Shown here: positions 50,422 through 59,781 of the stretch, piece after piece | Layout of the letters: the number at the start of each line of letters is the position of its first letter | Position numbering within the stretch: the stretch's first letter is position 1 | NCBI RefSeq assembly: GCF_045310675.1 | Contig: NZ_JBJHZZ010000005.1 | Span: forward strand, 62,001-126,000 | Direction of reading: 5' to 3' | Length of the DNA stretch: 64,000 bases | Source of the DNA: Clostridium_AT stratigraminis | GTDB taxonomy: Bacteria; Bacillota; Clostridia; Clostridiales; Clostridiaceae | Position numbers and translations under genes: made by a program | The notes under the pieces: generated by a model | The model's database searches: none | Seen by the model: only the letters and a program-made list of their open reading frames with translations | Told to the model about the DNA's origin: nothing

Positions 50422-52296
50422 ATGTTTGATTTCGAATATCAACTAAAAATATTGCCAGATAAGCCCGGAGTGTATTTAATGAAAAACTCTTTAGGAGAAG
50501 TAATTTATGTCGGCAAGGCTAAAGTTCTTAAAAATAGAGTAAGACAATATTTTCAAAGTTCAAAGAATCATTCTGAAAAAGTTAAGGCTATGGTAAAAAA
50601 CATAGCTGAATTTGAAAATATAGTTACAGATTCTGAAATGGAAGCACTTATTTTAGAGTGCAATCTTATAAAAAAGTACAGACCAAAGTATAATATTTTA
50701 TTAAAAGACGATAAACACTATCCTTTTATAAAAATTACTACAAATGAGGATTATCCGAGGGTATTTATGACAAGAATATTAGCTAAGGATGGGGCTAAAT
50801 ATTTCGGACCCTACACTGATGTTTCTGCAGTCTACGAAACACTTGATTTAATTAAGAAGGTATTTCCAATAAGAACTTGTAAAATGGTGATTAAAGAAGG
50901 AGAAACTAACATAAGACCTTGTCTTAATTATCATATTGGCTTATGTAACGCTCCCTGTGCAGGCTTAGTCTCAAAAGTGGACTATGGTAAGCTTGTACAA
51001 GATATTATTGACCTGCTTTCAGGAAAAGATAAGCATGTTTTAAGAGAACTAAAGGCTCAAATGGAAGCAGCAGCTGAAAGCTTAGAATTTGAAAAAGCAG
51101 CCTCCTTTAGAGACAAAATAGCTGCGGTAGGAAAAATAGTAGAAAAGCAGAAGATTATTACAGGAAACTTTGAGGATGAAGACTTTATAAGTATATACAG
51201 CGATGAAAAAGACACCTGTGCTATGATATTTTTCTTAAGGGATGGTAAAATTTTAGGTAAAGAAAATTACATGCTTGAAAATACAGCAGGCATTTTAAAT
51301 GGAGAAATAATATCTGATTTTGTTAAGGAGTTTTATGGTGGTACTGCCTTTGTACCTAAGAATATATTTGTTCCAAGTATAGAGGATAACGAGCTCTTAG
51401 AAGAGTGGCTTACCATGAAAAGAGGCTCAAAAGTCTCAATTAAGGTTCCTCAAAGAGGTGACAAAAAAGATTTACTTGAAATGGTTACAAAAAATGCTAA
51501 ACTAACCTTAGAACAGTTTAAGCTTAAACTGCTTCAGGATAAGGAAATTCATAAAACCGCTCTTAAAGAATTAGCTTCTATTATAGATTTAGAAGAGCTT
51601 CCTAATAGAATTGAGGCTTATGATATATCAAATATACAAGGAGTAGACTCTGTAGGAAGCATGATAGTTTTTGAAGGCGGGAAGGCTAAAAATAGTGATT
51701 ATAGAAGATTTAAAATAAAGTCTGTTATAGGTGCAAATGATTATGACAGCATGAGGGAAATATTAACAAGGCGTTTTAAACACGGTTTAGAGGAAATAGA
51801 GAAAATAAAGGAAAGAAACTTAGAGCTAAGTGCAGGCAAGTTTTGTGTTTTTCCAGATTTAATACTGATGGATGGAGGAAAGGGACAGGTAAATATTGCC
51901 CTTGAAGTTTTAGGCAGCCTAAATATTGATATACCGGTATGCGGCATGGTTAAGGATGATAAGCACAATACCAGAGGTTTAATATATAATAATAATGAAG
52001 TGCTTATTAGACCAAGTTCAAATGTTATGCAGCTTATAACGAGAATACAGGATGAGGTTCACAGATTTGCAATTACTTATCATAGAAGCCTTAGAGATAA
52101 GAGAGTCCTTCACTCAGTTTTGGAAGATATTCCGGGAGTAGGAGAAAAGAGAAGAAAGGAGCTTCTTAAAAAGTTTGGCAGCATTGAAAACATAAAGAAT
52201 GCAAAAGTAGAAGAATTGTTTGAAACACCTTCAATTGACAAAAGAGCTGCACAAAGTATATTTGATTATTTTAAAAACGCTGATAAAGATAAATAA
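50422..52296 (+). CDS. uvrC: Excinuclease ABC subunit C
   Basis: Makes both incisions in nucleotide excision repair. 624 residues: N-terminal GIY-YIG nuclease (PGVYLMKNSLGEVIYVGKAKVLKNRV), Cys-containing CLNYHIGLCNAPCAGLVS, UVR motif (LEFEKAASFRDKIAAV), the RNase-H-like second nuclease (EAYDISNIQGVDSVGSMIVFEGGKAK; FPDLILMDGGKGQ) and C-terminal HhH repeats (EDIPGVGEKRRKELLKKFGSIENI). Ribosome site CTTGGAGGTAAACC. No LexA box upstream, in contrast to uvrB. Confidence 0.97.
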   Translation: MFDFEYQLKILPDKPGVYLMKNSLGEVIYVGKAKVLKNRVRQYFQSSKNHSEKVKAMVKNIAEFENIVTDSEMEALILECNLIKKYRPKYNILLKDDKHYPFIKITTNEDYPRVFMTRILAKDGAKYFGPYTDVSAVYETLDLIKKVFPIRTCKMVIKEGETNIRPCLNYHIGLCNAPCAGLVSKVDYGKLVQDIIDLLSGKDKHVLRELKAQMEAAAESLEFEKAASFRDKIAAVGKIVEKQKIITGNFEDEDFISIYSDEKDTCAMIFFLRDGKILGKENYMLENTAGILNGEIISDFVKEFYGGTAFVPKNIFVPSIEDNELLEEWLTMKRGSKVSIKVPQRGDKKDLLEMVTKNAKLTLEQFKLKLLQDKEIHKTALKELASIIDLEELPNRIEAYDISNIQGVDSVGSMIVFEGGKAKNSDYRRFKIKSVIGANDYDSMREILTRRFKHGLEEIEKIKERNLELSAGKFCVFPDLILMDGGKGQVNIALEVLGSLNIDIPVCGMVKDDKHNTRGLIYNNNEVLIRPSSNVMQLITRIQDEVHRFAITYHRSLRDKRVLHSVLEDIPGVGEKRRKELLKKFGSIENIKNAKVEELFETPSIDKRAAQSIFDYFKNADKDK

Positions 52297-52405
52297 TATG
52301 TAAGAAAATTGAAGTATTAGAAAATATAAAAAACTAGAACTTGATTAATACAGCTAGAAAAATTATACTAGAATGTGTATCTTAGTAATGTTAAGGAGAT
52401 TTAAG

Positions 52406-53323
52406 ATGAACCAATATGAGGATTTAAGCAGTAAACTTTCAAAGCTTTTGAAAGAAGACGATATAGCAATAAATGAGTCAATGAAAAACCATACTTCTTT
52501 TAAGGTTGGGGGCCCTGCTGATATATTAGTAAGACCCAAAACTTACGAGGAAGTTGTTAATATTATAAAGTTATGCAATGAAAATAGGGTACCCTTTTAT
52601 ATAATAGGAAGAGGCTCTAACCTTGTAGTAAGAGATGGCGGATATAGAGGTGTAATTATTAAACTTACAAAACTTGACACCATAATGGTTCAGGAGGAAA
52701 TGGTAATTGTTCAAGGCGGTGCAGACCTATGCAAGGTTTCTGACGCTGCACTTAATAATGATCTCACAGGCTTCGAATTTGCCTGTGGTATTCCTGGCAC
52801 AGTAGGTGGAGCAGTTACAATGAATGCAGGAGCCTATAATGGAGAAGTAAGTCAAGTAATATACAGCGCTCTTGTAGTTGATAAAGAAGGCAACCTGATA
52901 AATTTAGATAGGGAGCGGCTTGATCTAGGTTATAGAACAAGTGCTGTTCAAAAGCATGGCTATACTGTTCTTGAAGTTAGCTTCAAATTAAAAAAAGGCG
53001 AGCATGAGAAAATTAAAAATAGAATAGATGAATTAACTAGAAGAAGAGAAGATAAGCAGCCCCTAGAGTATCCTTCAGCAGGCAGTACCTTTAAAAGACC
53101 GGTCGGATATTTTACAGGACAGCTTATTGAAGAGTGTGCTTTAAAGGGCCACAGTATCGGGGGAGCTGAGGTATCACAAAAGCATGCAGGCTTTATTATT
53201 AATAAAGGCGGCGCAACCGCAAAGGACATTCTATCACTAATCGAATACGTTCAAGAAGTAGTTAAAGGAAGATACAACGTGGAACTTCATCCAGAAGTGA
53301 GGATTATTGGGGAAGAAAAATAG
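52406..53323 (+). CDS. murB: UDP-N-acetylenolpyruvoylglucosamine reductase
   Basis: FAD/NADPH enzyme making UDP-MurNAc. 305 residues: MKNHTSFKVGGPADILVRPK (FAD N-terminus), FYIIGRGSNLVVRDGGYRG, FEFACGIPGTVGGAVTMNAGAYNGEV (catalytic region), and the type-II features LEYPSAGSTFKRP (active Ser) and AEVSQKHAGFIINKGGATAKDI. Start ATG 52406 follows TTAAGGAGATTTAAG; the longer frame from 52373 lacks a site. Confidence 0.96.
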   Translation: MNQYEDLSSKLSKLLKEDDIAINESMKNHTSFKVGGPADILVRPKTYEEVVNIIKLCNENRVPFYIIGRGSNLVVRDGGYRGVIIKLTKLDTIMVQEEMVIVQGGADLCKVSDAALNNDLTGFEFACGIPGTVGGAVTMNAGAYNGEVSQVIYSALVVDKEGNLINLDRERLDLGYRTSAVQKHGYTVLEVSFKLKKGEHEKIKNRIDELTRRREDKQPLEYPSAGSTFKRPVGYFTGQLIEECALKGHSIGGAEVSQKHAGFIINKGGATAKDILSLIEYVQEVVKGRYNVELHPEVRIIGEEK

Positions 53324-53357
53324 CAACTAGGGTAGCACATAATTTAAGGTAATTACA

Positions 53358-53451
53358 ATTAATAATTAACAATTATGGAGATCCAATAGACTTTCATAAA
53401 GCCTATAGAAAGTCCTCTTTGGGATTTCAATCTATTAATTTAATTATTAAT
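53358..53451. repeat. AT-rich palindromic element between murB and hisC
   Basis: ATTAATAATTAA (53358-53369) pairs with TTAATTATTAAT (53440-53451), and GACTTTC (53389-53395) with GAAAGTC (53408-53414). It spans most of the 163-bp gap. No T-run follows. Likely a short clostridial intergenic palindrome. Confidence 0.45.
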
Positions 53452-53486
53452 TTTTAATTATAAATCTAATTATGGGGGTATTTTTA

Positions 53487-54590
53487 ATGGGGTATGGTAT
53501 AAGGGAAGAAGTATTTAGCATGGAGATGTATGTTGCTGGAAAGCCCATTAGTGAGGTTAAAAGAGAACTGGGTCTTGAGGAGGTTATTAAACTTGCATCA
53601 AATGAAAACCCACTTGGATGTTCTCCTAAGGTAAAAAAGGCACTACAGGAAACTATTGATGAAACTTGTCTGTATCCAGACGCTTCAAATTTTGAACTGA
53701 AAGCAGCTATTTCTAAAAAATTAGGGGTAAAAACATCTCAAATCTTCTGTGGAGCAGGTTCAGATCTGCTTATTAGAGTTATTTGTGATACTTTATTAAG
53801 ACCTGGTGATGAAAGCATAATGGCTGAAGTCACTTTTTCACGTTATGATGCAGCAACAAAGCTTATGGGGGGAAGGTCAATAATCGTACCCATGAAGAAT
53901 CATGGCTTAGATGTTGACGCTATGGCAGACTGTATAAATGAAAAAACTAAATTGATATGGCTATGCAATCCAAACAATCCTACAGGAACTATTTTCAAGA
54001 AACAAGACTTGGAAAGAATTATTAATAGAATTCCTGAAAACGTATTCATAATTATGGATGAAGCCTATATTGAATATGTAACCGACGAAGATTATCCAGA
54101 CACTCTTCAGCTATTAGATAAGTATACTAATATGATAATATTAAGAACCTTTTCAAAGGCTTATGGACTAGCGGGACTTAGATGTGGCTATGGAATTGCC
54201 AATGAGGAAATAGTAAAATACTTCAATACTGTAGTAGGTCCTTTTGATGTAAATTTATTTGCGCAAAGGGCTGCAACAGCTGCAATTAATGATAGTGAAT
54301 ACTTAAATTATGTTTATGAAACGAACATAATAGGAAGGGATTATTTATATTCTGAATTTAAGAAGTTGGGCCTTCCATACATTGAAACCAACGCTAACTT
54401 CATTATGGTTAGTTCAAAATTAGATGATAAATTGGTTTTTAATGAGCTTTTAAAAAGAGGAATAATAGTAAGGCCAGGCTTCTTGCTTGGAATGCCGGGG
54501 TGGATGAGAGTTACCATTGGAACTATGGAGCAGAATGAAGCTTTTATAGGTGCACTGACTGGTATATTACATAAAATTTATTCATTTTAA
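53487..54590 (+). CDS. hisC: Histidinol-phosphate aminotransferase-type PLP enzyme
   Basis: 367 residues, fold type I aminotransferase: KLASNENPLGCSPKVKKALQETI (substrate/N-terminal arm), NPNNPTGTIF, MDEAYIEYV, and the PLP Lys in RTFSKAYGLAGLRCGYGIA. The HisC signature is clear, but family members also transaminate aromatic or other substrates and no other his gene lies nearby, so its pathway is not certain. ATG 53487 follows GGGGGTATTTTTA; 53472 is an alternative ATG. Confidence 0.85.
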   Translation: MGYGIREEVFSMEMYVAGKPISEVKRELGLEEVIKLASNENPLGCSPKVKKALQETIDETCLYPDASNFELKAAISKKLGVKTSQIFCGAGSDLLIRVICDTLLRPGDESIMAEVTFSRYDAATKLMGGRSIIVPMKNHGLDVDAMADCINEKTKLIWLCNPNNPTGTIFKKQDLERIINRIPENVFIIMDEAYIEYVTDEDYPDTLQLLDKYTNMIILRTFSKAYGLAGLRCGYGIANEEIVKYFNTVVGPFDVNLFAQRAATAAINDSEYLNYVYETNIIGRDYLYSEFKKLGLPYIETNANFIMVSSKLDDKLVFNELLKRGIIVRPGFLLGMPGWMRVTIGTMEQNEAFIGALTGILHKIYSF

Positions 54591-54605
54591 AAATAATTAA
54601 AAAAT

Positions 54606-54651
54606 ATACCATAATAAAAGGAAGGCATTTGCCTTCCTTTTGTTATGGTAT
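54606..54651. terminator. Bidirectional terminator between hisC and the repeat protein
   Basis: ATACCATAA...TTATGGTAT and AAAGGAAGGCA/TGCCTTCCTTT form one long nested hairpin between convergent genes; T4 follows on the plus strand and A4 precedes it (T4 on the minus strand). Confidence 0.85.
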
Positions 54652-54666
54652 GTGATTGCTAGAAAG

Positions 54667-57600
54667 TTATTTTTGTACTTTAACTGTAGTTTGTCCAACT
54701 ACTAAATAACCATTAATGTAGCAGCGAAACTCAACTACCATATCAGGTGCAGTCAAATTGAAATCTGAACGCTCAAACTTGAACTGACCTAGCTTTGCCT
54801 GATTATAGTATCCATTGTTGCTTGTAAGCGCATTTACACCATTTAGTGTTGCAGTATTAAGGTCAAATCCTTGGGTACTATATCCTGATGGAAGATCAAC
54901 ACGAACAGTAAATACCCCATTATTTCCTTTAACAACAATAGGTGTTATTTCAATATTAGCCGGGATATAAACAATAAATTGTTTTTGTACTGTAGTGCTA
55001 TTACCAGCAGCGTCAGTTACTGTGATAATAATAGTATAAACACCAGGTTTATCAAATTGAATACTTGAACCATTAGTGATAACTTTACCAATAGTTTCAT
55101 TTGGCTCAAAAACAAGTACCTTTTCATTAACCACACCAGAAAGATTATCATCTGCTATATAGTTTAATAGTAAAGTTGAACCAAGTTTATACTCATCAAA
55201 TAGATTCATTGTAATAGTTGGTACAGTCCTATCAATCTTTACATAAGTAGTATTAATTGATTCTATATTGCCAGCATTATCAACTGAATAGAAGGTTATT
55301 TTGTGAATTCCTTCACCTTGTACAATGAAAGAATTACCTTCAATGTAGTCAGAACCATCAATTGAGTAGAAAGTTTTAGCAGTGCCGCTTAGTGAATCTG
55401 CTTCAATTAAGTTTATAGTTACATTATCCTTTGACCAGCCAGCAGGTGAATTTGAAGTAGTGACTGGTGCAGCATTATCAATCTTTACATAAGCAGTATT
55501 TAAAGCCTCTTTGTTCCCAGCATTATCAACTGAGTAGAAGGTTATTTTATGAATTCCTTCACCTTGTATAATGAAAGAATTACCTTCAATGTAGCCAGAA
55601 CCATCAATTGAATAGTAGGTTTTAAAAACGCCAGTTTCATTATCAGCTGCTGTTAAAGTAATATTAAGTGAATTTTGATTTATCCAATTAGTTGGTGCAT
55701 TAATACTTGTAACTGGTGGTACAGTATCAACAATAAGTTTTGCTAAAACAATACTAGATGGATCAGATTCACCAAATGAATTACTGTAAGAAGTAACATA
55801 ATATTGATGATTTTCATATGAAAGATTAGTAAAGGTATAGGATAAATTATTTAGGTTTTTTACAAGTAAAACAGGAACGCCATTTATTATCTCATATATA
55901 TTATAACCATTAGCATAAGTTATAAAGTTCCAAGTAAGCTGAACACTTGTTTTGTCTAGGACATTAATGTTTACCTCTGGAGACTGCATTACAGGGTAGA
56001 TAATAGTTTCAGTCAGCGGATTAGATAAGGCTGATTCTCCGAAACGAGTACTATAGGCAGTAATCTGATAAACATGAGTTGCTTCTGACAAATTATAAAC
56101 TTTATAAGTTAAGGCTGTTCCTTTATATATCAATTGCAGCGTGCCATTTGTTACTTCATAAATACGATATTCATTAGCCCAGCTAACAGCTTGCCATGAA
56201 AAAGTAATGTTATTAACATTTATAACAGCTGCTGATAAAGTTGGTGAGGATATTACTGGCCAAGTTAATGTAAAGTTTATTGTGCTGTCGGTTTGAGATT
56301 CACCAAAACGCGTACTAAATGAATCAACTTCATAACTGTAATCACCCTGAGGCATATTAGTAAAGGTTATAGAAACTCCGGTTACAGTTTGCTTTAATAC
56401 CTTTTGTCCATCAATAATTTGATATACATTATAAGCTGTAGCATAGCTTGAAGCGGTCCATTTTAAAGTAATATCATTTCCATTTGCTATACTATTTGTT
56501 AAGTTAGTGGGTGCCTGCATTGTAGGAAAAACTAATGTTAGGTTTATTTGACTTCCTATTGGAGATTCACCAAAACGCGTACTATAGGAATCAACCTCAT
56601 AACTGTAATCCCCTTCAGGCATATTAGTAAAGGTTACAGAAGTACCAGTAACAGTTTGCTTTAATACCTTTTGTCCATTAATAATTTGGTACACTTTATA
56701 AGATGCAGCATAACTTGATGCGGTCCACTTTAAGGTAATATCATTACCATTTGCCATAGTATAGGTTAAGTTAGCGGGTGCCTGCATTGTAGGGAAAATC
56801 AGTGTAAGGCTAACTTGACTTCCTATTGGAGATTCACCAAAACGCGTACTAAATGAATCAACCTCATAACTGTAATCCCCTTGAGGCATATTAGCAAAGG
56901 TTACAGAAGTACCAGTTACAGTTTGTTTCAATACCTTTTGACCATCAATAATTTGATATACGTTATAAGATGCTGCATAGGTAGAAGCGGTCCACTTTAA
57001 AGTAATATCATTTCCATTAGCAATAGTATAAGTCAAATTAGCTGGTGCTTGCATTATTGGGAAGCTAACAGAAAGTGATAACTCACTTCCATCTGTTGAT
57101 TCGCCAAATCTGCTGCTTACTGAAGTAACAACATAAGTATGATCACCTTCAGCTATGTTAGTTAAGGTAGTTATTGTAGAGGTTACAGTAGCCTTAAGAA
57201 CTAATTGATTATCAATTAACTCATAGATTTTATAACTGCCAGCATATGTTACAGGTGACCATGTTAATACAACATCATTAACATTTTGAAGCTTATATAC
57301 AAAATTACTTGGTGCAGCCATTGTTGGAAGCACTAATGAAAAAGTAGTTTCTGCTCCAATAGGAGATTCTCCTAAAAGTGAAGATACAGAGTCAATAATA
57401 AAGTCGTAATCCCCTTGAGGCATATTTGTGAAGGTTACTGAAGTAGTAGTCACTGTTTGCTTTAAAACAGGTTGTCCATTAATAACTTGATAAATTTTAT
57501 AACTTGTGGCATAGGGAGCAGCAGTCCATTTTAAATTTATGTCATTGCCATTTAAAATACTATAAGTTAAATTAGTAGGTGCCTGCAAAATTTGCCCGTT

Positions 57601-59298
57601 TAAGTTAACAGTTATATTGCTGCTATCTACTGATTCTCCAAAGCGGCTAGAATATGAGTGAATTTCATAATCATATTGACCAGGCAGCATATTTGTAAAT
57701 GAAACTGTTGTTCCAGTTACAGTACTTTTTAAAATTGTTACTCCATTAATTATCTGATAAATCTTATAGCTTGTTGCATAGGGCGATACATCCCAGCTTA
57801 AGGTAAAATCTGTTGCATTTTTAATGGTTTGTATTACATTTGCAGGTGGCTGCATAACTGGAGGTACTAAAGTAAAGGCTATGCTGCTGCCATCTTCAGA
57901 TTCTCCAAAACGGGTAGAATAGGAGTGAATCTCATAATTATAATCTCCACCAGCCATATTAGTATATGTGATAGTTGAACCAGTTAAGGTACTTTTTAAG
58001 ACCTTTTGGCCATTAATAATCTGATATACTTTATAGTTCGCTGCATAAGGGGAGGCTCCCCAGCTTAAGGTAATATCATTTCCATTTGTAATGTTATAGA
58101 TTAAATTGCTTGGTGCCTGCATTATTGGAAGAACCAAAGTAAAGGAGGCTTGACATCCATCTTGTGATTCACCAAAACGATCACTATAAGATCTAACTTC
58201 GTAAACATAATCACCAGCAGGTTTATTGGTGTAAGTGACTGTTGTACCAGTCAATGTACTTATTAAGGTTTCCTCACCATTTGCAATCTGATACACTTTG
58301 TATGCTGTAGCATAAGGAACAGTTTCCCATTTTAAGGTTATATCATTCCCATTAGCCATGCTATATGTTAAATTACCAGGTGTCTGCATTATTGGAAGAA
58401 CTAAAGTGAAGAAAGCTTGACTTCCATCTTGTGATTCGCCAAAACGATCACTATAGGAGTGAATCTCATACACATAATCACCAGCAGGTATATTAGTGTA
58501 GGATATACTTGTTCCTGCAGCTGTACTTTTAAGAACCTTTCGGCCATCCACAATTTGATATATTTTATAGTTTGCTGCATAACTTACAGCATTCCATTTT
58601 AAGGTTATGTCATTACCATTAGATATGGAGTAGTTAAAATTATTTGGAGCTGTCATAATTGGGAAAGTAACTTGAACCTGTATATATCCTGAAAGTGAAG
58701 ATTCACCATAAAGTGAATTAACAGAAGAAACCCCATAGGTGTAGTTTCCTTCAGCTGTATTTGTCAGGGTATATGTGGAGGTTTTTGTAGATGCAACTAA
58801 GGTTTGCTGACCATCTCCTGCAATTTGATAGACATTATAAGCTTGAGCATATTGAGAGGTTGTCCAACTTAAAACAACATCGTTTCCATTTTGTATTTTG
58901 TAAGTTAAATTAGTTGGTCCTGCCATAATTGGGTAAGTAATATTAACTGAAACAGGAGCACAGGGACCAGATTCACCAACAGTACTTAAGGTTGAAACAA
59001 CGTAGCTATAGGAGCCTTCTGGAAGGTTACTAAAGGTATAAGATGTTGATGCTGTAGTACCAAGTAATTTGAGCTGACCGTCAAGAATTCCATAAACATT
59101 ATAACCAGTAGCTTGATAAACAGAACTCCATGTAAGTTTTACATCACTTGGTGTTGTGAGCTGAATGGAGAGATTACTGGGCGGCAGCACCGTATTATCA
59201 GTAGTTAATGCTGAAGCATATACCGATGGAAATACAAGCTGCAATGCCAGCAGCAGTGATACAAAAAATAGAGCACTGCTAAAGAAACGTTTTTTCAT
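54667..59298 (-). CDS. Large secreted repeat protein with ~13 fibronectin-III-like modules
   Basis: 1543 residues. Signal peptide MKKRFFSSALFFVSLLLALQ with cleavage near YASA; no LPxTG, choline-binding or SLH anchor visible. Residues ~38-1195 hold about 13 modules of ~89 residues with a common NDITLKW / YKVYQIINGQKVL / RFGES pattern, typical of fibronectin type III. Residues ~1195-1356 are two near-identical Ig-like/OmpL47-type repeats (PVTSxNxPxxW to IHKITFYSVDNAG), then one related Ig domain (VPTITMNLF to VTDAAGNST) and a unique ~100-residue C-terminus. Function is probably adhesive or matrix-like, by architecture only. Preceded by a cyclic-di-GMP-I riboswitch; AAGGTAGG eight bases before ATG. 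Confidence 0.88.
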   Translation of the reverse strand: MKKRFFSSALFFVSLLLALQLVFPSVYASALTTDNTVLPPSNLSIQLTTPSDVKLTWSSVYQATGYNVYGILDGQLKLLGTTASTSYTFSNLPEGSYSYVVSTLSTVGESGPCAPVSVNITYPIMAGPTNLTYKIQNGNDVVLSWTTSQYAQAYNVYQIAGDGQQTLVASTKTSTYTLTNTAEGNYTYGVSSVNSLYGESSLSGYIQVQVTFPIMTAPNNFNYSISNGNDITLKWNAVSYAANYKIYQIVDGRKVLKSTAAGTSISYTNIPAGDYVYEIHSYSDRFGESQDGSQAFFTLVLPIMQTPGNLTYSMANGNDITLKWETVPYATAYKVYQIANGEETLISTLTGTTVTYTNKPAGDYVYEVRSYSDRFGESQDGCQASFTLVLPIMQAPSNLIYNITNGNDITLSWGASPYAANYKVYQIINGQKVLKSTLTGSTITYTNMAGGDYNYEIHSYSTRFGESEDGSSIAFTLVPPVMQPPANVIQTIKNATDFTLSWDVSPYATSYKIYQIINGVTILKSTVTGTTVSFTNMLPGQYDYEIHSYSSRFGESVDSSNITVNLNGQILQAPTNLTYSILNGNDINLKWTAAPYATSYKIYQVINGQPVLKQTVTTTSVTFTNMPQGDYDFIIDSVSSLLGESPIGAETTFSLVLPTMAAPSNFVYKLQNVNDVVLTWSPVTYAGSYKIYELIDNQLVLKATVTSTITTLTNIAEGDHTYVVTSVSSRFGESTDGSELSLSVSFPIMQAPANLTYTIANGNDITLKWTASTYAASYNVYQIIDGQKVLKQTVTGTSVTFANMPQGDYSYEVDSFSTRFGESPIGSQVSLTLIFPTMQAPANLTYTMANGNDITLKWTASSYAASYKVYQIINGQKVLKQTVTGTSVTFTNMPEGDYSYEVDSYSTRFGESPIGSQINLTLVFPTMQAPTNLTNSIANGNDITLKWTASSYATAYNVYQIIDGQKVLKQTVTGVSITFTNMPQGDYSYEVDSFSTRFGESQTDSTINFTLTWPVISSPTLSAAVINVNNITFSWQAVSWANEYRIYEVTNGTLQLIYKGTALTYKVYNLSEATHVYQITAYSTRFGESALSNPLTETIIYPVMQSPEVNINVLDKTSVQLTWNFITYANGYNIYEIINGVPVLLVKNLNNLSYTFTNLSYENHQYYVTSYSNSFGESDPSSIVLAKLIVDTVPPVTSINAPTNWINQNSLNITLTAADNETGVFKTYYSIDGSGYIEGNSFIIQGEGIHKITFYSVDNAGNKEALNTAYVKIDNAAPVTTSNSPAGWSKDNVTINLIEADSLSGTAKTFYSIDGSDYIEGNSFIVQGEGIHKITFYSVDNAGNIESINTTYVKIDRTVPTITMNLFDEYKLGSTLLLNYIADDNLSGVVNEKVLVFEPNETIGKVITNGSSIQFDKPGVYTIIITVTDAAGNSTTVQKQFIVYIPANIEITPIVVKGNNGVFTVRVDLPSGYSTQGFDLNTATLNGVNALTSNNGYYNQAKLGQFKFERSDFNLTAPDMVVEFRCYINGYLVVGQTTVKVQK
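55715..59190 (-). repeat. Tandem ~267-bp repeats encoding the fibronectin-III-like modules
   Basis: About 13 in-frame units of roughly 267 bp (89 codons). Modules starting MQAPANLTYTI, MQAPANLTYTM and MQAPTNLTNSI (about 56270-57060) are nearly identical over long stretches such as GNDITLKWTAS and GQKVLKQTVTG, while outer modules are diverged, as expected from recent unit duplication inside the array. Copy-number variation between strains is likely. Confidence 0.85.
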
Positions 59299-59310
59299 GA
59301 TATATTCCTA

Positions 59311-59329
59311 CCTTTCACTGTGAAAAAGG
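59311..59329 (-). promoter_or_regulatory. Possible ribosome-site hairpin (expression platform)
   Basis: On the minus transcript, CCTTTTTCACAGTGAAAGG (59329-59311) can fold CCTTT-TT-CA/TGAAAGG over a CAG loop, covering part of the AAGGTAGG ribosome site (59314-59307). The same CCTTTTTCAC (59329-59320) is a perfect complement to GTGAAAAAGG (59470-59461) at the 5' edge of the c-di-GMP aptamer. The two pairings compete, giving a plausible switch. Confidence 0.4.
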
Positions 59330-59382
59330 GAAGAAAAATGAATCGTAAACAAGATACACAATCTAAAAAACTATGCTCTTGT

Positions 59383-59470
59383 GGCAACCGGCTGCCATCC
59401 ACGTAAAAATATTCGTGGTTCAGGCCCTTGGCTTTGCGTCTCATGGTTTCCCATGGTTTGCCTTTTTCAC
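59383..59470 (-). promoter_or_regulatory. Cyclic-di-GMP-I (GEMM-I) riboswitch
   Basis: On the minus strand the aptamer reads GGCAAACC (59462-59455), a CATGG-GAAA-CCATG hairpin with GNRA loop, GACGCAAAGCC, GGGCCTGAACC, a CCACG/CGTGG arm, then GGATGGCAGCCGGTTGCC. All the conserved GEMM-I blocks (GACGCAAAGCC, GGCCTRAACC, GGCAGCCGGGTTGCC-type end) are in order. It lies 85 nt upstream of the giant repeat protein, oriented with it. No intrinsic terminator lies between aptamer and gene, so translational control is more likely than attenuation. In C. difficile such riboswitches control surface adhesins. Confidence 0.92.
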
Positions 59471-59781
59471 TTTATAATATATTTAGATATGCAGCTTAGT
59501 GGTTTAACTATATTCATTAAATAGATAAACTTTAATTACACATCTATATGAAAAGTTTAATATATTTATTAAAAACAAACAAATAAATATTATCAAAAAT
59601 TTCAATTTTATCCAATAATACTATTGCCATTATCACAATACCATGGACTTTTCTATTGCCCACGAAGTGGTTTTATCAGTAAAAGAATCTAATTATTGCA
59701 GTTCACCTTAGATGGTGGACTTTTTTATTTAATCTCTTTTATTAATATGATAAAATTACCATGTGATGAGGGGGAATATCT
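59471..59781. other. Intergenic region between the riboswitch and the MFS gene
   Basis: 311 bp without a gene. 59471-59540 is AT-rich and should contain the riboswitch promoter (minus), but I find no clear -35/-10. On the plus strand, AGTTCACC (59700-59707) pairs with GGTGGACT (59714-59721) and T6 follows: a short intrinsic terminator 54 bp before the MFS start with no known upstream gene, so perhaps an attenuator. ACCATGGACTTTTC at 59640-59653 and CCCACGAAGTGG nearby may be alternative partners. Function unknown. Confidence 0.45.
59700..59727 (+). terminator. Short terminator hairpin in the MFS leader
   Basis: AGTTCACC / GGTGGACT, loop TTAGAT, then T6. It precedes the MFS gene in its own direction. 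Confidence 0.6.

Noticed and set aside
55715..59190. Regular repeats considered as CRISPR or satellite DNA
   Set aside because: Unit length ~267 bp equals 89 codons, in frame throughout one protein with fibronectin-III pattern; spacers and short repeats of CRISPR are absent.
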